Shown one piece after another: positions 11,259 through 24,668 of a stretch of DNA of 64,000 nucleotides (positions are counted from its first letter, which is position 1; the number at the start of each line of letters is the position of its first letter). The notes under the pieces were generated by a model, which ran no database searches, was not told where the DNA came from, and saw only the letters and a program-made list of their open reading frames with translations. The DNA comes from Ophiobolus disseminans (taxonomy: Eukaryota > Ascomycota > Dothideomycetes > Pleosporales > Phaeosphaeriaceae): assembly GCA_010093685.1 (NCBI GenBank), contig MU006223.1, positions 888,228 to 952,227 on the forward strand. The letters run 5' to 3'. The position numbers were made by a program, and so were the translations under genes.

Positions 11259-14173
11259 ATGGCGTGGCAACCAGAGGAAGAGCCCTTGCGGCAGCTGGTG
11301 CAATGCCTGAAAGACTCGCTCACCGGCCAGAACCCGACTGTGCAGAAGAATGCCGAGATCGTCAGTACCCTGAAAACGTGGGCAACAAAGTCGCAATGCG
11401 CTGACTGCAGTCGCCGTACAGATGCTCAAGACCGCGAGGACGTCGCCTGATATTGACAAGTACCTGGCCTACGTCTTCACCAACAGCCAGCCCCCTCCCG
11501 TCCTGAACTTGAACGCCTCGCAATACAACCAAGCACGCGCCGCCGCAGCCATCATGCTCAAGAACGACGTCAAGGCCTCGTACAAGAGCATGCCCGACAC
11601 CACGAAAGAGTACATAAAGTCTACAATATTACTTGGCCTGCAAGACTCGACACCCTCAATGCGAGGTTACGCTGGCAACGTCATCACCGAGATTGTGCGG
11701 CAGGGAGGCATCTTGGGATGGTCCCAGGTCCTCTCGGAGCTCATCAGCATGGTGAGCAACACCAGCGGAAGCGTCTCGTCACAGGCACAAGAAGGCGGCA
11801 TGAACGCCCTTCTGAAGATATGCGAGGACAACAGAAAAGCCCTCGACAGGCAGTACCAAGGACAACGGCCCCTGAGCTTCCTTTTCCCAAAGCTCCTAGA
11901 GCTCACCACAAGTTCTCTGGACAGGGTGCGAGCGGATGCACTAGCCAGTATGAACGTCTTCATTCCTGAGAAGCCCGAACCTGTGACGGAGAATCTCGAG
12001 GCCCTGCTACAGCAGCTCTTCAACCTTGCCAGTGACTCAAGCGACGAGGTTCGAAAGCACGTGTGCCGTGCTTTCGTGCACATCGCAGATATTGCCCCAG
12101 AAAAGATAATACCTCACATGGAGGGTCTGGTCGAATACATGGTCACGCAGCAGCGGAACCCTCACAACGCCGAGTTAGCCCTTGACGCTGCGGAGTTTTG
12201 GCTGTGCGTCGGAGAGGACGAGAACATGCGCGACCACCTCGGTCCCTACCTACCAAAGATTGTCCCTGTACTTCTGGCAAGTATGGTCTACAGCGAGGAT
12301 GAAATACTCCGCCTAGAGGGTGAAGAGGAAGACTACGAGCGGGATGATCGTGAGGAGGACATCCGCCCAGCCTTTGCGTCGAGCAAGGCGGGACGACTGG
12401 TTACAAATGTCAACGGTGAGGCTACTGCAGCTGTAAATGGTCACGCAGTCAACACGGACGACGACGATCTTAGCGACGGCGAAATCGACGACTTCGACGA
12501 TGAAGACTCGTTTGGCGACCCAGAGGAGATGTGGAACCTTCGCAAATGTTCAGCTGCGGCGCTGGACGTTCTTGCATCCGTGTTTCACGAGACAGTCTTC
12601 GAAGCCACGCTTCCCTATCTGACCAGCAACCTCAATCACCAAGAGTGGCCAAACAGAGAGGCAGCCGTCCTGGCTTTAGGTGCTATAGCAGACGGATGCA
12701 TGCCGGCAGTGGAGCCGCATCTCCCTATGCTTACTACCTACCTGCTCACCCTCTTGCAAGATCCCAAGCCTGTCGTTCGCCAGATCACTTGTTGGTCTCT
12801 TGGGCGTTACTCGGGATGGGCCGCCCATCTCGACAAAGCCGGGAAGCAACAGTTCTTCGAACCAGTCATGGAGGGCATTCTACAGAAGATGCTCGACAAC
12901 AACAAAAAAGTCCAGGAGGCTGCAGCATCTGCATTCGCCAATCTTGAAGAGAAGGCGAACACCGAATTGACCGACTATTCTCGTGACATTGTCAGACAGT
13001 TCGTGCAATGCTTTGCGAAATACAAAGACCGGAACATGTTCATACTGTACGACTGTGTTCAGACTTTGGCGGAACATGTAGGACCGGCGCTCCAAGACCC
13101 GGAATTGGTCACCATGCTCATGCCCGCACTAATTCAAAGATGGAGCAAGGTCTCCGACCAGTCGAGAGAGATGTTTCCGCTACTGGAGTGCCTTTCATAC
13201 GTTGCAACTGCATTGGGCCCGCACTTCTCCCCATATGCTGCCGGGATTTTCGCCCGTTGCATCAACATCATCCATCGCAACCTCGAGGAAGGCATCAACC
13301 CCGCATTCGAGACTCCCGATAAAGACTTCCTTGTGACTAGTCTAGACTTACTCAGCGCTATCATACAGGCTCTTGAGCTCGGGGACAGCGCTCAGCTGGT
13401 GGCTGGAACGTCCAACTTCTTTCAGCTCTTGGCTGTATGCATGAAGGATGGCAGCAACGACGTACGGCAGTCTGCGTATGCGCTCCTTGGCGACTGTGCC
13501 ATCTACGTCTTCGGACAGCTTCAACCCTGCCTACCGACGATCATGGAAATTCTTATCCTGCAATTGGATGTCACACAGGCACATGCCGTGGCTGAAGAGA
13601 CCGGCTATTCAGTCATCAACAACGCTTGTTGGTCTGTAGGAGAGATCTCGATGCGACAGAAAGAGGGCATGCAACCTTACGTGGAGAGACTGTTGCAGAA
13701 GTTGGGCATGATCTTGTTCGACGAGAAAGCGCCGGACTCACTAAATGAAAACGCGGCAATTGCCCTTGGAAGGTTAGGGTTAGGGTGCGCGCAGTATCTC
13801 GCTGTACACCTGGCTCAAATTGCGCCTCCGTTCCTCCGAGCCATCAAAAACGTTATGTGGACGGATGAGAAGGCGCACGCCCTTACTGGCTTCATGCAGA
13901 TCATCCTTGCGAACCCGGGGGCCATGGAACAGGCTCTTCTCCAGTTCTTCAGCGAGATGTCCCTTGCCAATTCGCACCTAGTCGCCCATCAGACAGGGTT
14001 CCGAGAGACATTCCAAAAGGTGAGCCACCTCCAGGTCTATATTTGGTATCACTGGCGCTAATTCCCAATAGGTCGTTCAAACATACAAAGGCATGATCTC
14101 AAACTTCGATGGCTTCCTTGGAGGCCTGCCCGCGGATCAACAAGCCAGATTCCGCGAACTGTACAATGTTTAG
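11259..14173 (+). CDS. KAP104: Transportin / karyopherin beta-2 nuclear import receptor
   Basis: Exons 11259-11360, 11422-14019 and 14072-14173, both introns in phase 0, give 933 residues, the usual length for Kap104/transportin. The N-terminus MAWQPEEEPLRQLVQCLKDS and the junction NAEI|MLKTARTSPDI match the transportin start, which fixes the first exon even though its donor is the non-standard GTCAGT. The whole protein is an array of HEAT repeats. An acidic insertion at about residues 335-375 (DDDDLSDGEIDDFDDEDSFG) is the transportin H8 loop that releases cargo when RanGTP binds. Transportin imports hnRNP-type proteins carrying PY-NLS signals. The last exon encodes only 33 residues, ending FRELYNV. 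The coding sequence contains TTAGGGTTAGGG at 13774-13785, which is simply translated. Confidence 0.95.
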
Positions 14174-15199
14174 AAATCACCGCTTCATTTCTTACGTGTG
14201 GCTGCAGGCGTCATCGGGTGAATAAGGCAGAGGAAGAGACGGAAATACCACAGAGAATCACGGCGCCATGAAACCATGGCGTCATGAAGGGACGGAAGGG
14301 CAACATCACAATGAGCATTTACGACACAAGGGGAGGGTTCTTAACGGCATCTATAGACATTTTCCAGCGACCTGTTTTCCCATGTTCAATCACTCAACCG
14401 CCCATAGGGCGATCAACCCCGGCGGATTGGCTTACCACACTTCCCAGCGCAAACATCGTCCGACCATTTCCAGGCGTTCTCTCTTTCCGCTGTTGGTAGC
14501 GTCCAAGTGGCATCATCCTTCTCTAGCTAGTTCAGTAGATAGTTTCCAAATCCCGTTCGCGCACAGCGGACTTTTTGCACACAATTACTTTATCTCACTT
14601 TCGCAATGCTTTCTGCATTAGGCCGTTTTGTCACACCACGCATATATCCGCAGCAACCACATCATGTAGGAAATGCGTTTTGCCAAAATTCAAAGAACCT
14701 ACCCCGAGTTTTCTTGACCCACAGCTCAATCCGCACCGCGAGGCGATTGTTTCCGCCAGTCAATGGTTGGCAATGAATGACGGGGTGCAAAGTCGAGCCT
14801 GGCGCACGGGCTCGCGCTCGTTTGCGGTTCAATCCTACATGGACATGCTGCAGGGCCTAGACCGCATTTGCGTGCGTGGCTGGCCACGCGAGGGACAGGG
14901 AACGTTGGGTGTTATTTTTTGGCAGGGGAGGTGGAGGGGGCTATGAATAGGACGGGTGTGTCTACCGGTGGTCAGGGTTGGGGAGTGTTTGCCGGGAGAT
15001 GGGGTTGCTGTTGTGTGTTTGGTTGGGTGGGCTTATGTGATGGTTTGGCAAGATGGGAAATGGGCATTTGGAAGATGAGTGGGGTTCTGACTAGTTATTT
15101 TATCGCACCTTGGAAGTTATGAGGGAGAATGACGGGGGGTGTTGTATGTGAGGAGTTGTTGTAAAGTGTAAGTTTGGTTGGAATGTCTGTTTTGGTTAC

Positions 15200-15209
15200 T
15201 ACCTAGGTA
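15200..15209. repeat. TACCTAGGTA palindrome, copy 2
   Basis: An exact copy, about 1 kb downstream of KAP104. A related inverted element, gtacc, follows within 25 bp. Confidence 0.8.
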
Positions 15210-18029
15210 CTGGTTTGTACCTCTACCATTCTAGCTCGCATGCACCAGGATTTCGTAGAACTTGGGTGGAATTCCATGGAAGAAAAGTGTAGCAAAGGTC
15301 TTGTGATGCGCAGAGGCATGGAGGTATTTGGGTAAATGGCTCGGTGGTGTCATTTTGCGACTGAGGTCACCGTTGAGCATGCAAGCATTCAATCGAGTCT
15401 GGTAACGCTTGCTTCAACAACTGGCATCCCAGAAGGATGCTAGCGGCGATCATAATGGAATTGGAAGGAGCGGGAGGAACATTATTGATACTTAACAATT
15501 ACTTTATTCGAGTACTTGGCCGCTACGCTAGCAGTACAAGGGAGGGGTAGTGGTACTGTACTATGTTTCATACTACGCGATGTCGCTGAGTGACATCTGC
15601 TCGTGCACTGGAGCAAGTGGTGCCGAAGCATGTGACATGTCGGTGGGAGCTGATCGTTGAGGAAGACTGAGACATTGGGGATGACACGCATGAGGAGATC
15701 GGAGCGGCCCTTCCACGCGAGAATAGTGAGGGTCCGTGGCATCGGAGTCTGGAGAGGGCATGCGGTATCCTGTGTTGCCTGTCACACGCCTCGGCATGCA
15801 GCATGCGGAACGTGCCCGCGCAAGCGGTGGAGCAAGGACAGGGTGGGATATAAAAAGGTATTTTTGAGATTGTCGTGCAGCAAGAACGTGTGGCTTACAT
15901 GGAAGTGAAAAGTGTTTATTGCTTGTTGGCTGGTATTCGCATCACACAATATCTCTCACCGGCTTGGCCAGCGTGCTGTCTCTCCAGGTCCATCTTGCAC
16001 CACCCATCAGCACACCCGACGTACGATCGATGACGGCGAATGGAGAGGTTTCTGACCGACCCTGGCCACGAACCCCAGACACGGCATGGCTTTCCCTGCA
16101 CCGTTCCGGCTGCAGGCATCAGGCTCAAAAGAGCCTATCTCTAAGAATAGGTGCTGAAAGCCAACCTCACTCCAACGGGGTGACGCTGCTCTGAGTGGGT
16201 ACTAGCCGTCGAATTGATACATATTCGGTCGCTTGAACCTGCTTCGGTGTGTCCGCGATGTCATCTCGAGACTATTGCACACCAACCTCGGCTGAAGCTG
16301 CAGCCAGTTACTGGCCCGCAGCGTGCTGTTTCCTTTCTTAGCAACCTGGGTCCATCGTACCTCGTGTCTGCTGCCCTTTTGCTCCACCACGCAACCATCG
16401 TCATGGCCTAGCAGCCTTGCAGCGGTAGCCGGCGCCGGCGCGCTGGAGCGACAGACAGCTGGAAATGCAGCTGGCACAACATGAGGTCTGTGGCACGCAG
16501 CACATTGTGACCACAGTCAGGTCGGGCTCGCGTAATTGCCCGCAATCTCCGCTGCACCAGATATTGCCAAAAGGCCTCTGGTATTACGCGGGGAGGTGGG
16601 CTTTTACCCAGTGCTGCCACACTGCCACTGCTCAGCGGGCGCGTGGATGGGTTGAGGTGGTGTGGAGAGACAGACCCCTGATCGCCCCAGCTTGCACCCT
16701 CACCGACAGCGGGACGCCGCTGCGCTCAAAGTATTGAGTAGCATCGACAGCGAGGCCAATGCGGGTGGCCATCAGCAGAAGAGATACATCGCGCGAGACG
16801 GGCAGACCCTTTTTGACCGTCAGTAGTGTCTGGTGACTTTGCACGCACAGAGGCCTATTTTTGGCGTGCAGATATTGAGGCCCTGCAGCGCCAGTGTTTA
16901 GCGATCTCCATCAGCAACGCTTTGCATCCTCCCCTGCTCTCATTCGTTCACCCCAGACATACCTTCATCAGGGTGAATTGCGCGCTGCAACTCTAACAAC
17001 ACTTCATTCCGTCAATGACGACGGCCTCAGTCTGAACGGGGCGTCTCTCCACCGCCCACTTTTTGTCGGAGCTGATCCAGCTGGCCGTCGCTATTATTGA
17101 ATCGCACAGCGTCGGCCTACCTGATGAAGCATGGCTTCTGTGAACCTCTTGTCTGCTACTGGCCGATGGCATCCACCGCACGGCCCGCTCAAGAGTTGGC
17201 GGTTCACTCGGCCGGCCGCCCTCCAAACAGGCCGTTAACGCCTCTTGCGCTTGGGCTCTTTTGACCGCGCTTTGTGCCCGGCAGGCACCAGCAATTGTGG
17301 CGGCTCCTGTTCCCTGCACGCCTAAACGTCTCCGTTTCCAGACGAGCGACAGGGGCACCATCGCGCATCTTTAGTAATGCCGTCGGCGAACTCCCATGTT
17401 TGGGCCAATCGTGCCCTGAGCAGGGATTGTGGAGAATCACTCCTCCAAGGCGTCCTACCCTCTGCCCAGGAGCAGGTCGACTACTCTCTCGGCAAAGGGC
17501 ATGTTTTACGCTCGAAATGGAAGCGTTCAAAAGAGCATAATCCCCACGGGAGTTACACCGGGGCTATGTCATACGAGCATGAGCCAGCCGGACCCGTCTG
17601 TGAATCACTCCATTGTTGTAGCTCCCGCAAGCTTCTCTCGCCCTCCCTGCTAGTCCTTCCCGTCTGGCTGTCTGTAGCGGCTGCTACCCAAAACCCCCTT
17701 CTCCGCCGCTCGTGGCGTCACTGCTATTTGTGTGGACGCTATCGTGCCCTAGCCGTGGTCGACCCGCTCTTGACGTCTGGCGACTTGGGATCCGAGCACA
17801 AGTCACTCTGTGCACTAGCTCGGCTGTCGCCCAAGTCTTGCCTTCAGCCTGTCGACCCTCTCGCCTAGTAGCCTTGTCTGGGTCACGCATGGTCATTCTG
17901 CAGGGGCACGTTGCATACCACATCCGCGTCCTGTCGTACCCTCATTAGTCGTTGCCTGTCCACCGGAGGCTAGCTTGCTGCTTTGCGTCAATATCTCTAC
18001 AGCCTTAGATCTATCCAAGCTCCATTCAT

Positions 18030-18160
18030 ATCTGCAGCCTATGCGGTATATATCACCAAACATCCATCTGCAGCCTCTGGCAAAATACCTCGTCTACCAG
18101 TTACCGGTTTCCGACCCCATTACCCTCGCTTTATCAACCGCCCTCCACGATCTGCAGCCT
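18030..18160 (+). promoter_or_regulatory. Three exact copies of ATCTGCAGCCT upstream of a Zn2Cys6 gene
   Basis: The 11-mer ATCTGCAGCCT occurs at 18030-18040, 18066-18076 and 18150-18160, all in the same orientation and 174-304 bp before the ATG at 18334. The flanks differ, so this is a repeated word and not a duplicated block. The core contains the palindrome CTGCAG. It could be a binding site for a regulator, possibly the encoded protein itself, but that is inference. Confidence 0.6.
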
Positions 18161-18333
18161 GCATATACTCAGCCCCTCGCCTACCCAACTCACCCTTCAA
18201 TCTTGTCTAGCTTCAACCAAAGAACACTGACTACGACTTCACGAACCATCACGAACGCTCACGCCAACCAACACACTGTGCCGCTTCCTTCCCTCTTTCG
18301 CTAAGACATCTTAAACTCCGACTTCTCGACGCA

Positions 18334-20168
18334 ATGGCTGGCCCAGGTGGAGGTCCCTCGAGGCGCAGCCATACCAAGTCCCGCAAGGGATGCAAAACGT
18401 GCAAGAGGAGACACATCCGTTGTGATGAGACATTCCCGCAATGGTAGATACCCATAGCTCGACCTAAAGGTCCAAACGCTAACAGTAACTAGTCGCAACT
18501 GCACAAAACATCAGGTCCGTTGTGACTACATGGACAGTCCAACAGCCATGATGCCAGAATCTCCTCAATCTCCTCAGCAGCCTAATTTGCTTTGGACGCC
18601 AGAGATTGAAGCTACTATCGAGCTCTGGAGACAGACTGGAGAGTTTCCCTTTCCAAATCTGCAGGTGTATCCGCAGCCACAATGGCGCGCCTTGACCACA
18701 ACCGATCTCCGATTAATTCATCACTTGTCGTCCATTTCGAACGCGATGTTCAGTAATAGAACATCGAAGTCAACTCTTTGGACGGATATGATGCCAAAGT
18801 AAGCGATGAACTCTTTTCTGAAATTTCCCAGCTGACACAGTCCAGATTCCTGAGCATTGCTGCTGCTCATCCATTCGTTATGCACTCGATTCTCGCGTTT
18901 TCTGCATCTCACTTGGCGTGGATCTCTCAATCCAGCGAGACACGAAATTTAGCGTTTCACCACGCAAGTATTGCCCTGAAGGGTCTACACGACGGCATTA
19001 CAAGTTTCACGAGAATGAACTCGGATGCCGTGCTTGCGTCGTCTCTTCTTCTCGCATGGCAAGCGACAGATTGGTACGGATCCCCTCTTCATCTCTTAGT
19101 TGAAGTATTAACAGAATTAATTTAGGCGAGGCTGGGCTTCTCTAGTTACGGGCACGAAAACAGTGTGTTACTCGCTGATCATGCAATTTACCCAGCTAAT
19201 CACAGTTACAGGTTATTCAGTCTATGCAGCCATGGAGACACGAGTCCTTGTTCGCCGACTACATTGCTGAGCACACCCCTATGCCCAACAGACACTTCAT
19301 GAACCCGATCAGCACGCCGATGTCGCAAGATGCACGAAGAGAACACCTCAATGCCCTCACGGATATTCATGCATCACTGCAGCGACTACAACCATACCTA
19401 AGCCGAAACGATCAGGAAGCGAAGTGGGTCGATCAGCTAAAGGGTTACCTTGACCGTCTGAGAGCATCAAATCAGCCACAAACTCCCGAGGAGCAATTTA
19501 ATCAACTGTATGCCCTCCGCAAATGGCTGTTCTGGGTGCCCATCTCGCTTCTTGCGGCCAAACACGGTGACATTAACGTCCTCGTTGTCCTCGCCCACTT
19601 CTACGCTACTGCATTGGCTTTAGAACCCATGTTCCCGGACGTTGCGTCCGTCTTCGTAGCCGACCTGTCACTGCGACCCCTGGAGGACATCATTCAGATC
19701 GTTCAAGCCTACCAAGACCCACGATTCGATTCAAGAATACAGACCATGTCATATCTTGTTCAATTTCCATTGGATATGGTATCATCGTACAAAACGCGGC
19801 GGCAATGGGCACGACAACAAATTACAACCGTAGCTCCAATTCAGCAACCCGCGTACGCGCTCGATACACTCAACTTAGACCTCGAGAACCAGATTGTGCA
19901 ATACAGCTATGGCCAGAGTCTGAGCCCCGCGTTTGCTCCCTCTCCATTGACCTTCCTTCCATCTGGCATGTCATCGACACCGACCTCGCCGTATCTTGAA
20001 GTCCCACGGACAACAGTAGACGCCTATGGCGCGTCTAGCTATGCAACTCCGCTCGGGTCGCCCGCAGCCGTGCTACCGCCATTTTCAGCACCACATGAAC
20101 ATGCATTCAATTATGGAATGTCATCGGGTTATCCCAGCGGGTTCGTGGCTACTCCCATCTGGACGTGA
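18334..20168 (+). CDS. Zn2Cys6 transcription factor, sterol-regulator (UPC2/ECM22)-like
   Basis: Five exons, 18334-18443, 18493-18798, 18846-19073, 19126-19162 and 19212-20168, give 545 residues. The first splice completes the zinc cluster, with Cys at 20, 23, 30, 37, 40 and 47 in KGCKTCKRRHIRCDE...CRNCTKHQVRC, the spacing of the Upc2/SUC1-type fungal cluster. A Fungal_trans_2-like helical domain follows, with HPFVMHSILAFSASHLAWI and DWRGWASLVTGTKT. Exon 4 is a 37-nt microexon. The third exon uses the acceptor TCCAG at 18845, giving MPKFLSIAAAHPF; the two nearer AGs would break the frame. The C-terminus (about 440-545) is Pro/Ser/Thr-rich, possibly an activation region. UPC2 proteins control ergosterol genes; a sterol role here is inferred from family resemblance only, since many paralogues regulate other pathways. 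Confidence 0.88.
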
Positions 20169-23100
20169 ACGACGCAGGCTGAACGATCCCTCCAGGAATA
20201 ACTCTAGAGTCACTTCTCAAACTCCAACATTCAGCGCAACGCCTCCAATTGTTGGAAACCAGAATGCAGGCCAACCGCAAGCATCGCCAATCACGCAGCT
20301 ACCAAACCACTATAGTCACGCATAAGATCGGCAGGGTCTTACCCCAGAGGCTGAAGAGGTGGAGATGACATGTGTTTCATGGCTGTTGCAACAGCGCCTG
20401 CCGGCCTACTTTCGTCGAAACAGACCACGATCATTGACGGTATCTGATCGTTGCTGTGCCGCTTCGCCCACCTATCACAACCACCCACTGCCGAGATTGA
20501 AGCGTGCAGGGACCGCAGCGGCGCAGTCAACCCACAGGCGCGATACCCTCAACTAGGCAATAGCCGAGCAAGATGACTTAGCGAGAATTTGGTGTGCAGC
20601 GACTTTGCATCATGCATATCGCCTCCCTGTCATGTAAGGCTGTGCCGGACCCGAGTTCAACGGCATGACACCGAGTTGTAGTGTTCTAGCCGAGGGTGGC
20701 TTGCACACACATGCAACGAACGTTTGATGATTGCATTGCCATGGTACTATACATTTTGACCTATCGACGCGCGTGTAGCGTCTTGATGTTTGTTTATTAT
20801 GCAAAGCGAATTAGCGGCTGCGATTTCTGCCTTGCGTGGTCGTCATTTGTTTTTGGACTAGCAGCTGAAGCAGCGGGACGAAGTGAGACATGGCGGGTAG
20901 CCCGCGTGAGACGAACACAATACCAACTCCTCCATTCTCCATCCCCAATCCTCCATCCTCCAAGCTCGTTGTTTGTGATTGCCTCCACGTCATGCACGGA
21001 AGAATTAAAGTTATCTTTATTCGGACTAGTCCAATTTCTAGCGCATGTTCGATAACACCTGTTCCCCTGCTGCCGGCCAAAAATAAATACGATATAGCCA
21101 ATGACTGACCACCAGCGTACCTCGCTTCACATTCCACTCCTACTTCCAATAGATCCCGTCAAGGCTCTGTCTACGGGCCGCTTACGTATCATATCTATCG
21201 ACTCAAGCCAGCACGGTTCTGCTTTTTTCTGAAACCAATCCTTCTGGAAACATTGGATGATTTCGAAGGCTCGCGCTGGCGATTACGTACAGAAAAGCTT
21301 GATGTCATTTCACACTTCCGACGCTTAGACTAGGAGCAACAGCTAGCACAGCCTCAGTTGTGCGCTTGTCTCTGATCGACATCTGTCATGTGGAAATGCC
21401 ACATAGGCCTAACCCGATTTAGTGGTCAAAAGCGAGAAAAGTGAAGGAACAGGTACCTACACAGCCACCTCACCAATGATCTCAGCATCAGAAGACGCAC
21501 CGGTGAGGATGTGGCTCAAGGTTGAACCCTGGGCGAACCTGAGGGTTACCGAACGCCTTCTAGAATGAGCACTGCAGGATGACTACACCGGTACAAGAAA
21601 GAGGTCCGGAAGGTGGAAAAGAAGTTCAATAGGGCGCCGGAGACACGATCCGCATGGCGCTTGTACCCTCCGAATTCAGGAAAGCGCGACTGCAGGTGGT
21701 AGGTTGGTGTTTATCTCACGTGATTGTCACTGCCGTCCCACCAACCTAAAATCTGCACAACATTGAACACCAACAATAATCACCGATCACCAAACAGGTT
21801 ACCATACACTCGGCTCCTCGAGCGCGAAGCCGGAGGACGGCACGCTAGAAAAGGTTGGCACGCATTGGTTCCCGGTTAGCCTCGTGCTGTTCCACGCTCA
21901 TGGGTTAGCGAGAAAACTTTCCACCACTGCTCGGGCCGTTTCTGCTTTCCTGGGATCTTCCGCCGTTAAACGCGCTCCCTACCACTGCGACTAAAAAGAT
22001 CAGCGCTCCGCTCCAATGTGGAGGGCATTCCGCTGTGCTCCGCCTGGTGTTTGCCACTCCGTGCTACCCACCTCGCTGTGTTTCGGATTAAGGGGTGCTC
22101 TTGCCACGTTCTTGTTTACTCATCGTGGCAGACCTTTCGAGATGATAAGTCGTCGAGTAAGGTGTTTCGATACATAAGACTGCGTCGCCTTAACTTGCCC
22201 CTCTATTTTACTCACCACCCATGGCATCCCCAATATGGATGAGACACACCATTGCCTGAGCTCTGTGGCAATATGCGATGCCCTAATACCGATTCTAACG
22301 CGCTTCAGGCCTTTGATAGCACCACATCCGAGCTAGGACGCCTGCGATGAACATGCAACCAAACAATGGTACCGTTCGCTGATCGACGCAGGTCCTCACC
22401 GCCAGGACGTTGAGACCCCCAGAAAGCATCGTACAAGACTAGAAAAGGACGAATAGATCTACGTCAGAGGTTACTTTCTAGCTCCCTCTAGTCAGGACCG
22501 TATACGAGTTCGCGCACACCGACACCAACAATACAAAACCCGCAATGTACTACTTCTCGGCCTCGAATTTCGCCGATTGTTGTAGTATTCGTCGGGCACG
22601 TGGTTGCCGGCACGTTACCGCCCATCGGAGCCATCTCCAACACAATCGTAAGATTTCCACATTCTCATCGGATACGGCACTCTCCATCCAAATCAGCCCA
22701 GTCCCTTGGAACAGGCTCGCATCCGTGCAACCCCAAGATCCAGATCGCCGCCCTTCGTGATTTTGCCTTATTATGGCATTGTCACTTTCCGATACTGGAA
22801 GATCTTCTCGACGATCGAGGGGCGAAGTCACTGTTCCGCACCACGGTCCAAGAGCGTCTAAAGCGATCGATCCTGTAAGTGTGGCGGCGCCGTCGTACTA
22901 TCGATACACAGACGACAACAACAACTAGTTTGTGCATCGAGTGTCGATATGCGCCCTGCCAATCCACTCGCCCAGGGACTGCCACCGTCTATCTTAGACA
23001 CGAAACAATAGTCTGTATATGCGCCACAATTGCCTCACGCTATCATACAACAGCAGCGAAGCACTAGATAAGCATACTTCGGTCTCGGGAACGATGCGAA

Positions 23101-24668
23101 GGTAAGCTCGATTAGTCCGGCTACAGCACAGTATGATCGGATGATGGGATGTTTCCGACATTGTGGCTATCGGTACGCCTTCGGCTTGATTTTCTCTACG
23201 TGAAGTTAACCGTGCAGAAGTCCTAGACTACAGCTGGACTTTCGTCTACGTCATAGCCTTCTGACGCCAGCCACAGGGCATATACCTCTTGGTCCACTTT
23301 TGTCTAGAGCAGACTACAACATGAAAGTCTCGTGTGTGTTGGCCTTTGCATGAGAGGTTATTTCACTTCACAGGACGAGCTCGCAGTGTTACAGTCGCTC
23401 TCCACCCACAGAACGTTCTCAATTTACTCGCGCTATGAGCGATCCATCAGCCTATACCCCTCTACGGAGATATACGCGTTACACGAAACCTTGAAATTGC
23501 TGTTCATGGCTTTACGGCACACCTTCGGAATTCCACTGAGGTCTAGGCTCGCTACGATTCATGAGCGTAGCACGTCGCATGGAAGCGCAGTGCGGTTCCT
23601 TCCATGCCTCTAGGTCGGGCGTCAGACTAGTACCCCAAACCTCTGCCCCTGCCGAACACATTGTCCTCTACTAACCCAATATCTTCTGCTCTCGCCCGCT
23701 CTCATATTGCTTCAGCTTGTCTCGCTCCGCGGCCGCAAGGAGATAACCCCGATCGTATCCTCGCTGCCCATGCCCGATCCGACAGATCTAGATGTTTCTC
23801 TAAGAAAGTCACAACCTTGGAACTTGTTTCCTTTCTTTTCTCTCGCTCTTGCTGAGATCGCGTGGCACAGCGTAGAGTCTTTCCTCCAGTAGAGACAGCG
23901 TCCGGCTACAAGAGATGATGCGTATCTACGTAGACTCGGCCCGTGGCGATTAAATATGTGCCTGTGAAACTTTACAATGTGTGTTAGCATTACATGGCAA
24001 TACAATCCAAATTATAATCCGGTAACGTATATGAGTATATCTACCACCGTGGTTCGCAGTATTGGCGACGGGAACGAAGCGGACATCGCGATAGACTTGG
24101 GGACATGATTTTACAAACTCTGCTCTACTCCGACGTATAGATGACTACAACTGATGCCGCCCTCCAGCTATAACGACACGCAAAGCCTTGAGCAAACGTC
24201 AGTGCCATACAAGACACAGATTTAAACCCATTCACTCCCGTACGCTAAATCGTTGTGTTGAAACAAAGCTTTTGAGCGTGAATGCTCGCTCGACTGGCGC
24301 TGCAAATGTTTACTAGAAGTTGGCGCGCGTGTGCGATAAGTAGGGTCTATGTAAGCTCGACCTGGGTGAGGTGAGGGTGCAGATGTGTGTTTTTCCAAAA
24401 GGCCTTTTGTGCTCCGAGTGTTTGAGGGAAATATCTAAGAATGCCAATGGCGAAGTGGTGCGATTCGAACTGCTACTATAAACCGCAATGCCCGCCCAGT
24501 AGTGCTCATAGCCAGTCGCCTGAGGCACGGAAGGGTAATACAGTCCCATGTAGAGCGCGCTGGTATCTCAACGCGACGAGCAATTATGCAAGTACCAATA
24601 CACGCCAGTATCTCCGCATCTCCATGCACCATACATCCCCATCACCACCAGCACCCCCTTCCCCCCAC
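20169..24668. other. 4.5-kb gene-poor gap between two convergent regulators
   Basis: Both flanking genes point into this gap, so little promoter is needed, yet I find no convincing gene, tRNA or transposon. The largest frames (up to about 119 codons near 20696 and 93 codons near 22550 and 23332) carry no domain and are riddled with stops on either side. Base composition looks close to the rest of the window, without the strong AT bias of heavily RIP-mutated repeats. Confidence 0.4.

Larger units (their letters stand above)
14174..18333. other. Long intergenic region upstream of the UPC2-like regulator
   Basis: About 4.2 kb without a supportable gene. A short hairpin CGCCATG-aaac-CATGGCG sits at 14264-14281 in the KAP104 3' flank. 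A TACCTAGGTA copy is at 15200-15209. Many mid-size frames at 16.2-17.9 kb overlap on both strands without domains. The last 350 bp contain the triplicated 11-mer listed separately. A long 5' region is common for regulators of this class, and a 5' UTR intron cannot be excluded. Confidence 0.45.

Noticed and set aside
13774..13785. TTAGGGTTAGGG, telomere-like repeat
   Set aside because: It lies in the KAP104 coding frame and is translated as part of a conserved segment; only two units occur and there is no other telomeric sequence.
14264..14281. Hairpin CGCCATG-aaac-CATGGCG as a terminator
   Set aside because: Short arms and no evidence that hairpins end Pol II transcripts in fungi; it probably arises from two imperfect copies of GGCGYCATGAA.
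24455..24480. tRNA B-box-like word (ttcgaa context) on the minus strand
   Set aside because: The T-stem does not pair, and no A-box or acceptor stem is found at the right distance.
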